A stretch of 64,000 bases of DNA from Vicia villosa (GCF_029867415.1 NW_026705331.1:620001-684000); one strand, 5' to 3'. Numbered from the stretch's first letter, positions 1-11,419 are shown. The notes: generated by a model not told the origin, from the letters alone. Program-made: numbers and translations.

Positions 1-116
1 TTTGTGCCATTGTCTGTGATGATCCTTTCAGGGATGCCATACCGACAAATGAGATTGTGCTTGGTAAACCAGGCCACAACATTCTTAGTGACAGAAGCAA
101 ATGACGCTGCTTCTAC

Positions 117-330
117 CTATTTTGTGAAGTAGTCAATAGCGACTAGGATAAAACGATGTTCGTTGGAGGCAGTAGGCTTGATTTCTCCGATCATATCAAT
201 ACCCCACATTGCAAAAGGCCAAGGAGCCGTCAGGACGTTTAGCGGGACTGGAGGTACATGTACTTTGTTGGCATATATCTGGCATTTGTGACAGGTTCTG
301 GAGTGATGATGGCAATCTGTCTCCATGTAG
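117..330 (-). pseudogene. Ogre integrase, N-terminal zinc finger and start of catalytic core (broken)
   Basis: The reading frame carries the end of an HHCC integrase zinc finger (CHKCQIYANK) followed by the start of the rve core (WGIDMIGEI, then VAIDYFTK). It is out of frame with the RT/RNase H ORF that ends at 239, so a frameshift lies near position 330, just after the GYYWST motif. At 117-119 a TAG stop replaces the tryptophan that normally follows FTK in this family. Frame is open again towards position 1, where the second catalytic region (ITDNGTK) is just visible. Both lesions would block integrase expression from this copy. Confidence 0.85.
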
Positions 331-2825
331 ACCAGTAATAACCTGCTCTTAAGATCTTTTTAGCCATTGTATGTCCACTTGAATGAGTACCAAAGGCACC
401 ATCGTGTATGTCTTCCATAATCTGTTCTGCTTCCTTCTTGTTTACGCAACGAAGTAAAGTCGAGTCATGGTTGCGTTTGTATAGGGTTCCATTACTTAGA
501 AAGAATTTGGCAGCAAATCTTCTTAGAAACTTTATGTCGTTAATGGATGCCCCTTCAGGGTACTCCTGAGCTTCGAGATATCTTTTTACTTCATGGAACC
601 ATGGTTTTTCTTCCGTTCCTTCGGCATCGATCTCATTGCAATAGGCTGGTTCATCTTGTCTGTAAATGGTGATCATCGGCACCTCATTGTCCCACCTGAC
701 TTTGAACATAGATGACATGGTAGCTAGAGCATCAGCTAGTTGATTTTCTTCGCGCGGGATATGTTCAAAAGTGATTTCTTTAAAGTAAGGAATCAAGCTT
801 AGCAAGTATTCTTTGTAAGGAATTAGATTCGGGTGCTTCGTGTCCCATTCCTCTTTGACTTGATAAATCACAAGTGCCGAGTCTCCGTAGACCTCCAGGA
901 ATTTGATTCTTAGATCGATTGCAGCTTTGAGACCCAGAATACATGCTTCATACTCGGCTATATTGTTAGTGCAGTTGAAGCATAATCTGGCAGTGAATGG
1001 TGTATAACCTCCTGCAGGGGAAATGATCACAGCTCCGATACCATTGCCAAGCGCATTAGAAGCTCCATAAAAAACCATAGTCCATCGGGATCCTGGCTCG
1101 GGTCCTTCTTCCGGTCCTGGTTGTTTGTAGTCAGTGACTAGCATAATATCTTCATCTGGGAAGTCAAAGTTCAATGCTTGATAATCATCCACTGCTTGAT
1201 GAGCCAAATGATCAGCTACCACACTTCCTTTGATTGCTTTTTGTGAAGTGTACTGGATGTCATACTCTGTTAAGATCATTTGCCATCTTGCTATTCTTCC
1301 AGAGAGAGCGGGTTTTTCGAACACATACTTGATAGGATCCATTTTGGAGATCAAGAAAGTGGTATGGTTTAGCATATACTGTCTTAGTCGGCAAGCCGCC
1401 CATGCTAAGGCACAACAAGTTTTCTCGAGCAGTGAGTATCTTGTTTCATAATCGGTAAACTTTTTGCTAAGGTAGTAGATTGCATGCTCCTTTCGGCCAG
1501 ACTCGTCATGTTGCCCCAGTACACACCCCATTGAATCTTCTAACACAGTTCGGTACATTATCAGAGGTCTCCCTTCCACTGGTGGTAACAAGATTGACGG
1601 TTTTTGAAGATACTCTTTGATCTTATCAAAGGCTAACTGGAATTTGTCATTCCATCTTTCCACTTGATCTTTCTTCAACAGTTTGAAGATCGGCACACAA
1701 GTAGTGGTCATATGGGCAATAAATCTGGCGATGTAATTCAGACGTCCCAAGAATCCTCTGACTTGTTTCTCGGTACAGGGGATAGGCATTTCTTGAATGG
1801 CTTTGACCTTGGCAGGATCAACCTCAATACCTTTGCTGCTGACGATGAAACCTAAAAGTTTACCGGATCTTACTCCAAAGGTACACTTGTTCGGATTCAG
1901 TCGCAACCTGTATTTCTTGAGTCTGTCAAACAGCTTGTGCAGATGACCTAGATGTTCTTCTTCGGTGTTGGACTTTGCAATCATATCATCGACATAAACC
2001 TCTATCTCCTGGTGAATCATATCATGGAACAGAGCTACCATTGCGCGCTGATAGGTTGCTCCTGCATTCTTTAAACCAAAGGGCATTACTTTGTAACAAA
2101 AGGTTTCCCAGGGTGTTGTGAAGGTTGTTTTTTCCATGTCTTCGGGCGCCATTTTGATTTGATTGTACCCTGAGAATCCATCCATGAAGGAGAATACCTT
2201 GCATTGTGCAGTATTGTCAACTAGTACATCGATGTGAGGTAAAGGGAAATCATCTTTGGGGCTTGCTCGGTTCAGATCTCTGTAGTCTACACACATTCTG
2301 ACTTTCCCGTCTTTTTTAGGCACAAGCACAATGTTAGCTATCCAAGGAGGATAACTCACAACTTTCAGAAAGCCAACATTGAATTGTTTCTCAACCTCGT
2401 CTTTGATCTTCTTTGACATATCGGGCCTACTCCTCCGCAGTTTCTGCTTAACTGGAGTGCTACCTTCTCTGATTGGCAGGCGATGAACCACAATGTCCGT
2501 GTCAAGGCCAAGCATATCTTCATAGGACCAGGCGAATATCTCAACATAGTCTTGCAACATTTGAATCAGTCTTTGCTTGACACTGTCTTCTAGATCAGCC
2601 CCTATCTTGACTTCTTTCTTTTCTTCGTCACTGCCCAAGTTGATAACCTCCATTGGTTCTTCATGCGGCTGTATAATATTTTCTTCTTGTTCTAACAGCC
2701 TTGCAAGTTCCCTTGGTACTTCACAATCTTCCTCACTTTCGTCCTCAGTTTGGTAGATCGGATTTTCAAAGTCATGACTGGCAATAGCAGAATCGTTATC
2801 AACAGGATCCAGAGTGAATGTGAAT
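239..2825 (-). CDS. Ogre pol exon: reverse transcriptase, RNase H and second (archaeal-type) RNase H
   Basis: This is the exon downstream of the Ogre intron; it starts at 2825, directly after an AG acceptor. The RT is complete: IANIVLVPKKDGKVRMC, VDYRDLN, MPFGLKNAGATYQR and the catalytic YVDD (codons at 1997-1986). RNase H follows (AIYYLSKKFTDYETRYS), then a second RNase H (WTMVFYGASN, NNIAEYEA, YGDSALV), the dual arrangement typical of the Tat lineage. In the second domain the usual FDGA is FYGA, so its first catalytic aspartate is missing. The C-terminal part is the H2C2 linker into integrase, where a frameshift breaks the frame at about 330. Function in an intact copy is cDNA synthesis in the virus-like particle. 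Confidence 0.92.
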
Positions 2826-3091
2826 CTGCATTTATTTATGTGGGTGTGTGTAAGAACACATAGCTATTTGAAAAATGAATAAAGCAAATAAAGAAAAAGG
2901 ATCACAAAATTTGAATATGCAAACGTCCCATGATTTTATTGAATGAACATGATCATGATATGACAAACCCTTATAAAAGGACCAGTGTGCTTCGGGCAAG
3001 GCACACGGCTTTCAAGTTCATGGTTCGATAGTACAGGAACCATTTTTATCTTTGAACAATATAGACAACGAAAACAGGAAATTGCATTTAC
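2826..3091 (-). other. Ogre gag-pro / pol intron (266 nt)
   Basis: On the - strand the protease ORF ends in ...GA|GTAAATG and the RT exon begins after ...AAATGCAG|A. Removing 3091-2826 excises the in-frame TAA stop at 3090-3088 and joins the two ORFs in phase: the split codon becomes GAA, followed by FTFTLDP. Splicing of an intron at this site is an established property of Ogre elements; the exact borders here are my inference from phase and splice consensus. Retaining or removing the intron would set the ratio of Gag-Pro to Gag-Pro-Pol. Confidence 0.8.
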
Positions 3092-5598
3092 TCCTGATCA
3101 AAGGAGATCACCTCTTCAGCTTCCCAGTTGTTCAACCCATTGTTGTGAGTAGGGAGTATCCAGCTGCTCCAGTTGCAGTTGTCTTCTTCATCTTCCACAG
3201 CATTGATTTCTTCAGTGGGGAAATGAGTTGATGATCTTTCGGGATAAGTAATATACTCTGCTGGATACGAGAGCCCAGGCTGAGATATCTCTGTTGGCTG
3301 AGCGAGATACCCGATAAGATCGTCCCATCCGGTCGGAATGATGTCTTCAAGGGAGACTTGTGCATCCTGGGGAAAAGGGTATTGTGTCAGGAAATCATTC
3401 TCATTATTTGGTGTCTCCCCAACTTCTTTAAGAGCGTCAGGGTTTGTGAATGTCATATGTTCTTCGAAATGGTTGTCCCATCCAGTTGGAGTGATGTCTT
3501 CAATGGCGATCTGCGAACTCAGGGGAGCAGAATATTTCACCATAAAGTCATACTTGCCACTTGGTTCTCCTAGTGTATCCCAAACTTCTTTTGGACTAGG
3601 TGGACCTTGATATTGCTCAGTGATGGAACTTGTGAAACTTTTGCTATCTTCAAATTGATCACCCCATCCAGTTGGGGTAATGTCTTCCATAGCAATAAAA
3701 GAACTCTGAGGTGCAGTATATTTTACTAGAAAATCATACCCGCCGCTTGGTTCTCCCAAAGTATCCCAAACTTCCATGGAAACAGGTGGAACCTCATTTG
3801 GATATGGCTGAATGATATGGTTTAAGAACACTCCTTCGTCTTCAATAGCGTTTACTCCTTGGCTGACGAAGTGTGACATTAATCCTCTAGAATAAGGACT
3901 TTGATTGTTCTTCTGATTCCCATTAGCATATCCCAGGCATAGCTTATCGGACTTGTAAGGTACATCGAGGAGCTGTCCCCATACTGTGCAACCACCTTTT
4001 TCAATCACAGCTTCGGCATCTTTGAGAGAAGCCATGGTTGTAGTTATTTTTGTAGTAGGAGTAGCGGAAATATGTTTGGTAGTAGAGACATCTGGAGAGA
4101 CCACCTCAAAAGATTGGCAGGGAGTTTTGATGAATTCGTCATCCAACTCAACATACTTGGAGTTGCTCAGGTGGCTAACCACATATTCCTCTTCGCCGTA
4201 AACTGTGACAATCTTTCCTTTTACTGGATATTTAGACTTCTGATGTAGGGTAGAAGTTACAGCATTTGCCCCATGTATCCAAGGGCGTCCTAGTAAACAG
4301 GAATATGCTGGGTGAATTTCCATTACGTAAAAGGTAGAATCAAAGATCTGAGAGCCCACTCTGATTGGGAGATTCACCTTTCCGTACATTGTTCTTGTTG
4401 ACCCGTCGAAGGATCTTACCACAACATCGCTTTGTTGTAACACAATTCCTTTGAAGTCAAGCTTTTCCAGTACTGTTTTTGGTAACACGTTCAAAGAGGA
4501 AATGTTATCTACCAGTACATGAGATAGAGTGGTGCCATTACATTCAATAGAGATGTGTAGGGCTTTATTGTGATTTTTTCCAGCAGGGGTTAGATCAACA
4601 TCAGAGAAACCGAGACCATTATTCACGGTTAGATTGGCTACACAATTTTCAAATTGATCGACTGAAATCTCTTGTGGCACATGTGCAGCTTTTAGGAACT
4701 TCATCAGGGCCTTGGCATGAGCTTCCGAATACTTTAGCAGAGACAGCATTGAGATTTTTGAAGCAGTGTGCCCCAGCTGTTCGACAAGATTGTAATCACT
4801 CTTGCAGATGATTTTCAATATTTCCTCCATTTCTTGCTTTGACGGATCTTCAACAGTGACTTCCACCGGTGCTTGAACTGGCTCAACTAGTGGCTCTTTG
4901 CCTCGAGCGTTGATACCTTGATTAGGAACTGGGACCTGGACTGGATTAGTAGCAACATTTGGAGAAATTTCTGGTGAAAAGATCCTTCCACTTCTCGTAA
5001 TCTTACTAGTACCCACAATATTATCAACAGTTGGAGTAGTAAAATTCATGGCCTCTTCAGTCAAGGTATCCTGCTTAACTCCATGGACATAAACATTAGT
5101 GTCATAACTCCACGGGACAACTTTGTCTGAGGAGTATGGAAACGGAGTTGGACTGGTAATGATGACAGATGCCACTTTGGGTGTAGCAGAAATTTTGAAA
5201 GGAGCTTTGATAGGGATTTTCAATGGTATGTTGGAAACCACTGAAACATCTTCTATTCTCATCCCATTTGAAAAGACTTCACATAAATCGTCCATAGAAG
5301 GGAGCCTCTCAAACATAATGATACGGCGATCCATCCACTTTTGAATTCCCATTCTCAGGTTTTCACAACCATTGGGTAGGTGTGCGCAATAAACGCAATC
5401 AGGGTCACAACCTGGAAAGTAACCAGCTTGGATTAGCTTTCTTTTGACTTCAAGGAGCGGAGTTGACAATTCTCTCACATCATAGATGTAAACAGTGTCT
5501 ATGATTGCGTTGATGGTCTTGTCGTGTTTCGGCATAGGTGCAGTGATGACATTTGGAGTCTCTGGAGGATCGAACTCAATTTCCCCAGCATCTATCAT
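3092..5598 (-). CDS. Ogre gag C-terminal region and aspartic protease
   Basis: The open frame continues Gag after a stop at 5623 and contains the retropepsin-like domain in its middle: the flap/core motif YSCLLGRPWIHGA and the active-site strand around 4535-4495. The active site reads LVDNISSLNVLPK; the family pattern is D-x-G-S-S-L-N, so the glycine is isoleucine here and the protease is probably inactive. Downstream is a long acidic linker with three related segments containing (V/I)xxEDI(T/I)PTGW(D/G), a repeated element of unknown role, near 3690, 3500 and 3350. The ORF ends at TAA 3090-3088, inside the intron. Listed start 5598 is only the first methionine after the upstream stop. Confidence 0.88.
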
Positions 5599-5622
5599 GT
5601 CTTGTATTTTATTTTTCAGGGC

Positions 5623-6902
5623 CTAACAGTGATCTGTATCATGTCCTAGACAGTTAGAGTGATACGCACATGTTGAATCAGGGCGATAACTTGGAGGGGA
5701 AGTGTTGACATTCTTTGGAGGATCTTTCAATGTGATCAGATCTGCTTTTAACAAGTGCTGCAATGCTTGAGAGATTGGCATATTGATTCTGGTGAAATTT
5801 CTTCTTGGTGCATCTGGTCGACGCGTATATTTTGGCGGTTGATCTTTTTGAGGTGCAGATGCGGAGATCAGAACTGCCCCTACAGATTGGTGATGCTCAT
5901 TTTTGCGACCTTTCTGACTATGCATTGTGTTGACCTCATTCCTCCCACTGATGGGCCTTTTGTAGTACCAGAAGAAGAGCCTATTTGAATTTTTCCATTT
6001 TGAATGCCGCTTTCGACACGCTCTCCAGTCAATATCAGGTCAGTGAAACCTGATGATGAGCTTCCCAGCAAATGACTATAGAAAGGGCCAGTTAAAGTGC
6101 CCATGAACATGTCGACCAGCTCGCGATCAGATAAGGGTGGTTGAACCCTTCCAGCCAGATCTCTTCACTTTTGTGCATATCCTTTGAAATCTTTTGGTGC
6201 CATAGACATGCCCCTTAGTTGAGTACGGGTTGGTGCAAGGTCAGCGTTATATTGATACTGTTTGTAGAAAGCAGCAGCTAAATCTTCCCAGGTATGAACT
6301 TTTGTGCTTTCCAGTTGGTAGTACCACTCGAGTTGCGTACCCGACAGACTTTCCTGGAAGAAATGAATCCACAATTTGTTATCTGCTGTATGAGGTAGTA
6401 TCTTTCTCACATAGGACCTTAGATGCATTTTTGGGCAAGAAACTCCATCATATTTTGCAAAGACAGGAACTTTGAACTTTGGAGGGATAACAATATCTAA
6501 GACGAGTCCCAAATCATTGAAATCCAAACCGGGTATTTTTTGTATCTCCATAGCTTTCATGCGTTCTTCCAACTGCTGGTATTTGTCATCATCCTGTTCG
6601 TCTCCAGAATGAAAATCTTCTTCATTAGAAGAGAGAGAGGGTTTGGCAGAACCCTGGTTGCTATGATTGTCTCCTTGTTCACCATCACCGACTATTTCAG
6701 GGATTGGTGGTTTTTTGGACTTTTTGACTAGGATTTTGATCTTCCTTTTCAGGTGACTCAAGCCTACAGATCCTTTGGGCTTCTTTTTCTTCTTGGTTAT
6801 CAGGGCTTTCAGTTCTTGTTGCCCCTTTGCTAATTCAAGAATTGCTACCTGAACTTGGGCGTTCTGTGCTTCAAGGTTTTTGATGCTTGCTTCAGATTCC
6901 AT
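5623..6902 (-). pseudogene. Ogre gag (capsid region), broken by two stops and a frameshift
   Basis: ATG at 6902 opens a coiled-coil start (ASIKNLEAQNAQVQVAILEL) and a lysine-rich stretch, followed by the Retrotrans_gag capsid fold (LSGTQLEWYYQLE, WEDLAAAFYKQYQYN). A TGA at 6167-6165 follows YAQK, where family members have tryptophan. The frame continues (DRELVDMFMGTL), shifts near 5925-5880, runs on as HHQSVGAVLISASAP, and meets TAG at 5625-5623 after HDTDHC, again at an expected tryptophan. Everything is homologous to one continuous Gag, so this is a decayed gene and not three genes. Confidence 0.88.
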
Positions 6903-7199
6903 CCTTTCTAACTGTAATAAACAGCGAGAAGATGAGAAATCCGTTATGCGAACCTGTTATGCAATGTTTATGAATGTATATGCAATGTTTATGAATGAAA
7001 TGTATATGCAATGTTTATGAATGAAATGTATATGCAATGTTTTCAAGGATCTTAGAGTTTAGATTTGTTAAAACAAAAGAAAAACAAACATTTGTTAGTC
7101 AAACAATTATTTCTTTTTTTTTCTTTTTTTTTCTTTCTTTCTTTTTTCTTTGCCTCATTCGGGCTTACAAAACAGAAAATAAAGAAAATGAAGGATCCC
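6903..7199 (-). repeat. ORF1-gag spacer: polypurine run and 24-bp tandem repeat
   Basis: No gene. Read on the - strand it holds a long A/G-rich tract (plus-strand pyrimidines at about 7108-7160) and, nearer gag, about three copies of a unit containing GTATATGCAATGTTTATGAA at 6958-7040. Confidence 0.7.
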
Positions 7200-8543
7200 T
7201 CAGGTCTCCCATGGACGCTTTCTCTTTGCACCCAGGAATGTGTTGATCTGCTGTTCTTCTTGGAGTTGTCCGGTGAGCTCCAATACTTTCCTCTCATAGT
7301 CTTGACAGTGTGCTTTGAAGGTGTCTCTTTCCTCCTTTAGCTGAACCCAAGATTTCTGCAACTCTTCCAGGTCAGTTGGCATATCCGGATGTAGAATAAC
7401 TCGAGGTTCGTCTCCTTCAACTTCTGGCTCAATAGTCACAGGTAGAATAGCGGGATATGGCATGATGAACTTCTGAGCATGAGTACGCACCCATCTGAGG
7501 TAAGGTTCCATAGGAATAGAATTCCATTGCCCTAAAGTTTTGCTTTCTATTCTATAGACACTGCCCCACGCATGTATAAACCTTCGTCGATTTCTGTGGG
7601 AATCATCCTCGTAATCAAACACAATGCCACGGATAATCATGTCATGAGGACCGTTTCTCCGTGCATATCCGAATTGGCGCAAAGCTAAAGAGGGGTTGTA
7701 GGTGATGCCTCCTTTGATGCCAAGGAGTGGCACATTGGGGTACTCTCCACAATGGTCAATGATAGTAATGTCTCTTTGAAAGAAATTGTTCCACCGAATA
7801 TCTGAATGAGATAAAGACATGATTCTACGAGACCATTGCATCCTTTGTTCATTTCTCAACACTGATCGGGGAAGGTGTAATGTAAACCATCTAGCCAGTA
7901 GTGGTACACAGCACATAAGAGTTCCTCGTTTCTTCATGGTACGAGTGTGTAGAGAATGTAGTATATCTCCCAGCAAGGTAGGTACCGGGTTACGGGTTAA
8001 GAAAATGTTGATGATGTGCACACTTATGAACTGGTCAGGATTAGGGAACAAAACCAACCCATAGATCAAAAGAGCCACAACTTCCTCAAAAGCTAGGTAA
8101 CTTCTATTTTCTAGTAGTAATCGAGCCTTTTCCATTAAGAACTTAGCAAGCAAACCCTCAATTCCACTCTTTGTTTCCCCATTGGACTCAATTTCTGACT
8201 TTTGCAAATGTAAGGCAGCAACAATGATTTCAGGTTTTGGAATCCTTTCTAAACCAGTGAAAGGTAATTGATCTCGAACAGGTAATCCGATTAGTTCAGA
8301 AAACTCTTCCAAGGTGGGTACTAACTGGTAATCAGGAAAGGTAAAACAATGATGTTCGGGATCAAAGAACTGGAACAGGACCCGTATCATGTCTTCTTCA
8401 AATTTTGAGGTAACCAAATGGAGCAGGTGACCGTGCTTTTCGGTGAATTGAGCATTCCTGGGAAATTCTGATATTAAGTCTTTTAGTTCAGATGGTACTG
8501 TTGAGATGTTGATTCGGATGTAATCTCTGGTAGCGGGAGCCAT
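7200..8543 (-). CDS. Ogre ORF1 (extra ORF upstream of gag), 447 aa
   Basis: An intact 447-codon ORF lies between the primer-binding site and gag, the position of Ogre ORF1, whose function is unknown. It contains LVPTLEEFSELIGLPV near residue 85-105 and ends in a glutamine/glutamate-rich stretch (LTGQLQEEQQIN) likely to be coiled coil, then a basic tail (AKRKRPWE). The fold resembles plant mobile-domain-like proteins, but I cannot confirm this. I chose ATG 8543 because TTATTGCAG|GTA just upstream looks like a splice acceptor, with no in-frame ATG before it. It is the only ORF of this Ogre copy without a visible lesion. Confidence 0.85.
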   Translation of the reverse strand: MAPATRDYIRINISTVPSELKDLISEFPRNAQFTEKHGHLLHLVTSKFEEDMIRVLFQFFDPEHHCFTFPDYQLVPTLEEFSELIGLPVRDQLPFTGLERIPKPEIIVAALHLQKSEIESNGETKSGIEGLLAKFLMEKARLLLENRSYLAFEEVVALLIYGLVLFPNPDQFISVHIINIFLTRNPVPTLLGDILHSLHTRTMKKRGTLMCCVPLLARWFTLHLPRSVLRNEQRMQWSRRIMSLSHSDIRWNNFFQRDITIIDHCGEYPNVPLLGIKGGITYNPSLALRQFGYARRNGPHDMIIRGIVFDYEDDSHRNRRRFIHAWGSVYRIESKTLGQWNSIPMEPYLRWVRTHAQKFIMPYPAILPVTIEPEVEGDEPRVILHPDMPTDLEELQKSWVQLKEERDTFKAHCQDYERKVLELTGQLQEEQQINTFLGAKRKRPWET

Positions 8544-8558
8544 TACCTGCAATAACAA

Positions 8559-9228
8559 AACAAAGGTAAACTCTTTGATCCTTGAAATGATTAGTGAGAA
8601 AATGATATGCTTATGATGCTTATGATGCTTATGATGTCATGATGTCAAACATGTGGCAAACACAAACAAATCAAACAATAGCCTTAGGTTTAAAGGCTTG
8701 CATGAAGTTCATAGGTGATACCCTCCCCACTGAAGTTGAGTTGGTTAAAACCAGTCCTAGAATAGTATTCGGGTTCTATGATCCTTGGAGACAACATCTC
8801 AATACGGCGCTCGGACGGCCGATCAAAATATTTCTCGAGGATACCTAACTTCGATCAACTTCAAAGCTAGCCACTTAATAGGCCACAAGTCAAGTTCAAC
8901 TAAAGGTTCTAAGACAAATTAGTGTTTAATGACATTTCGGAAGCCTAACATACTCCTTGATCGTTTTCAAGGGACATCAGTATAAACCAAAGTGTCGCAC
9001 TAACGGTGACTTCCAGATCAACCGTATCGGTACATGCCGTACAATTTCCTTGGTCTATTGTCACATACTTAAGGTATCTTGAGATTCGGGTTAGAATCTT
9101 TCACACAAGCAAATACCCAAACAAACCTTTGAAAAAATAGAACAATCAAGACAAGCAATTGAAAACATCGAAGTGATCTAAACTCTAAGGTAACCCCTTT
9201 TGAAAACATTTTGTTTTTAGAAAGTAAG
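8559..9228 (-). other. Ogre leader between primer-binding site and ORF1
   Basis: About 670 bp of untranslated leader with no convincing ORF. It contains a short TGCTTATGA tandem run (8608-8640) and ends in a splice-acceptor-like TTGTTATTGCAG at 8559-8547. Confidence 0.6.
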
Positions 9229-9246
9229 TCCCCAGCAGAGTCGCCA
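9229..9246 (-). other. Primer-binding site of element B
   Basis: Read on the - strand it is TGGCGACTCTGCTGGGGA, four bases after the LTR end (9251). It is of the TGGCGACT... type found in Ogre/Tat elements, usually assigned to a tRNA-Arg primer; the tRNA assignment is from family knowledge. Confidence 0.85.
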
Positions 9247-10680
9247 GTTCTGTCATGCACTCGGTTTTTTACCGTACCTCTCGCGGAGAGATACACGAAC
9301 TGACACTCTTCTCTTTTTTGCTTTTGTGTTTTTGAAAATCAGAGAGTCGCCACCGACTTTTATTTTATCCAATTAAGGAAAGGTTTATAAAAGAAACAGA
9401 AAAAGACCTTTAAGAAATTCTAGGTAAGGGGGTTGGTTATACAAAGGGAAGGTATTAGCACCCTTTGTATCCATGGTTATCCATGGGCTCTTTAATTTGC
9501 TTAGCTCACTTGTTTTGAATCACTTTTCTCTTGACTTGAAATGCTTGTATGTGGTTTCAAATACTTTTTCAAATTGACTTTGTAATGATCCTTGTGCGGA
9601 TGTATACAAAGTGTTTTATCTTTCGAAAGATGTTTTGAAAAAAAAGAACGTTAACTTCGTAATGATCCTTGTTTGGATATATACCAAGTATTGTCTTTTT
9701 TTGAAAGTTTTATTTTGAAAAACAACGGTATATGAGTCATTTGTTTGTTTTGATTTGAGCAAGCAAATTAGGAGGTCTACCCTAAGTTGTAAGGTCTTTT
9801 CCTATTTCCTTTAGAAAATTCTCCTTTCACCGAATGTAAACGAAAGTTCGATTTTGCATTCGAAACAATAGAATTTGATTTTGAAAAGAGTAAAAGAGGG
9901 ATTACCCTAAGAGGTGCAAGTGTGATTGTGTTTTGATTCAGATATTTTATCTTTGAAGTTAGTGACCTAACGCTTCAATTTTTTTATCTTTGACAATCAC
10001 GCAGTTTTATATGTACATGTCATACCCCAATTTTTGACCCTAAGATCATACATCATTTGCATTTCAATCATCAATCAAGATCACAACCTTGAGGTATCAT
10101 TTTTCCTTTGAGGGGAACCATCGAGCATTTCTAGCTTTTTATTTGTTTTATACTAACCCAAATACCAAAAACATTGCTTTATTTCTTTGTAGGCTCTTGT
10201 TTTGTAGGTACCAAGCCAAGACATGCAATAAACAAGGCATTTTTCATGTTTTGGACTGATGAAATCGATTTCCCTACTGGGTAAATCGATTTCCCTGCAG
10301 CAATCTTCAACAAAATCACATTCTGGACAGCATGAAATCGATTTCCCTCCTGGGTAAATCGATTTCCCTAGTGTATTTTGCGCCAAATTCTCTTCTGGAA
10401 CAGAGTGAAATCGATTTCACTCCTGGGGAAATCGATTTCCTTAAGGCAAAATTCAAAAATATAAGGAGGGAAGCTTGACATCATTTTGGCACCTTTTTCT
10501 TTGATTATTTTTGATCATTTTACCAATTTTCCACCTCATCAAAATTAATCTCTTCATTAAACCCACTTAAACCCCATTTTACCACTTTTTACCATTTTAA
10601 TTGCCACTTTAATCACCAATTAAACACAAGCTAATTTCCAAATGCAAAAAGACCAAACTACCACTACTCTTGCTCTCATC

Positions 10681-10690
10681 CTATAAATAG
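10681..10690 (+). promoter_or_regulatory. TATA box of element A 5' LTR
   Basis: CTATAAATAG about 665 bp into the LTR; a transcript start would be near 10712. The copy in the 3' LTR is at 18417-18426. Confidence 0.7.
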
Positions 10691-11419
10691 AGCCCACTAC
10701 TCTCTCATTTCTCAAGCTTTTGAGAGCCAAAAAACCTCTTGCAATTTCTCTCCTCATCCCTACCAAATTCACCAAAGCTCTTTGTTCTTTCATAAAGTTT
10801 GTGAGTCACATCTTGAACCTCACAAACTTTGAGCTAAACCACCATCTATTTCACTCTTTTTTCTTCAATTGTTGAGAGATCAAGATTTGTGTTGGTGATT
10901 CTTGAAGTAGATCTAAGTTTTGTTCAAGATTTGGTAATTTTCTTCATCCTTTTTGTATATCATGATGTAGATCTTTGTTGCTTGTGTGTGATGCATCTTT
11001 GATGCTATATTGGTGCTATTTGATGGTGATTTGATGGAAAATTCGTGCTCCAATTGATATGTGATCATAAGGTGTTTGTATGTTTGCTTAAGTCAAGTTT
11101 TATGCCTTTAAATGTTGTTTTTGCTGAAATTTGCACTGGTCAAATCGATTTCCTTAAGGCTCAAATCGATTTCATGCTGTACGTAACTTGTTTTTTTTGA
11201 AAACTGCCTTATGGAAATCGATTTCCCTCTGCATGAAATCGATTTCCTGCTGGCAGAATGTGGTTTTTTGCCTTTTTTATGCTTGTTTTGGTTTCCTACT
11301 TCCTCCACTTCATTAATATCATTGGATCTAGGATGTTGATAGGTTTGAAATGACCTAATCCATAATATTAGATGAATGATATTAATGATAGTGTGAGTTG
11401 ATTATCTTTTGTGTTTTCA

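Noticed and set aside
7052..7340. Overlapping ORFs on both strands through the pyrimidine tract between ORF1 and gag
   Set aside because: Low-complexity Lys/Phe runs produced by the TTTC/GAAA tract; overlap the end of ORF1.
10153..10386. 77-codon ORF (also at 17889-18122) with repeated EIDLP/REIDF phrases
   Set aside because: It is the translation of the ATCGATTT palindromes in the LTR; no start context and no independent coding signal.
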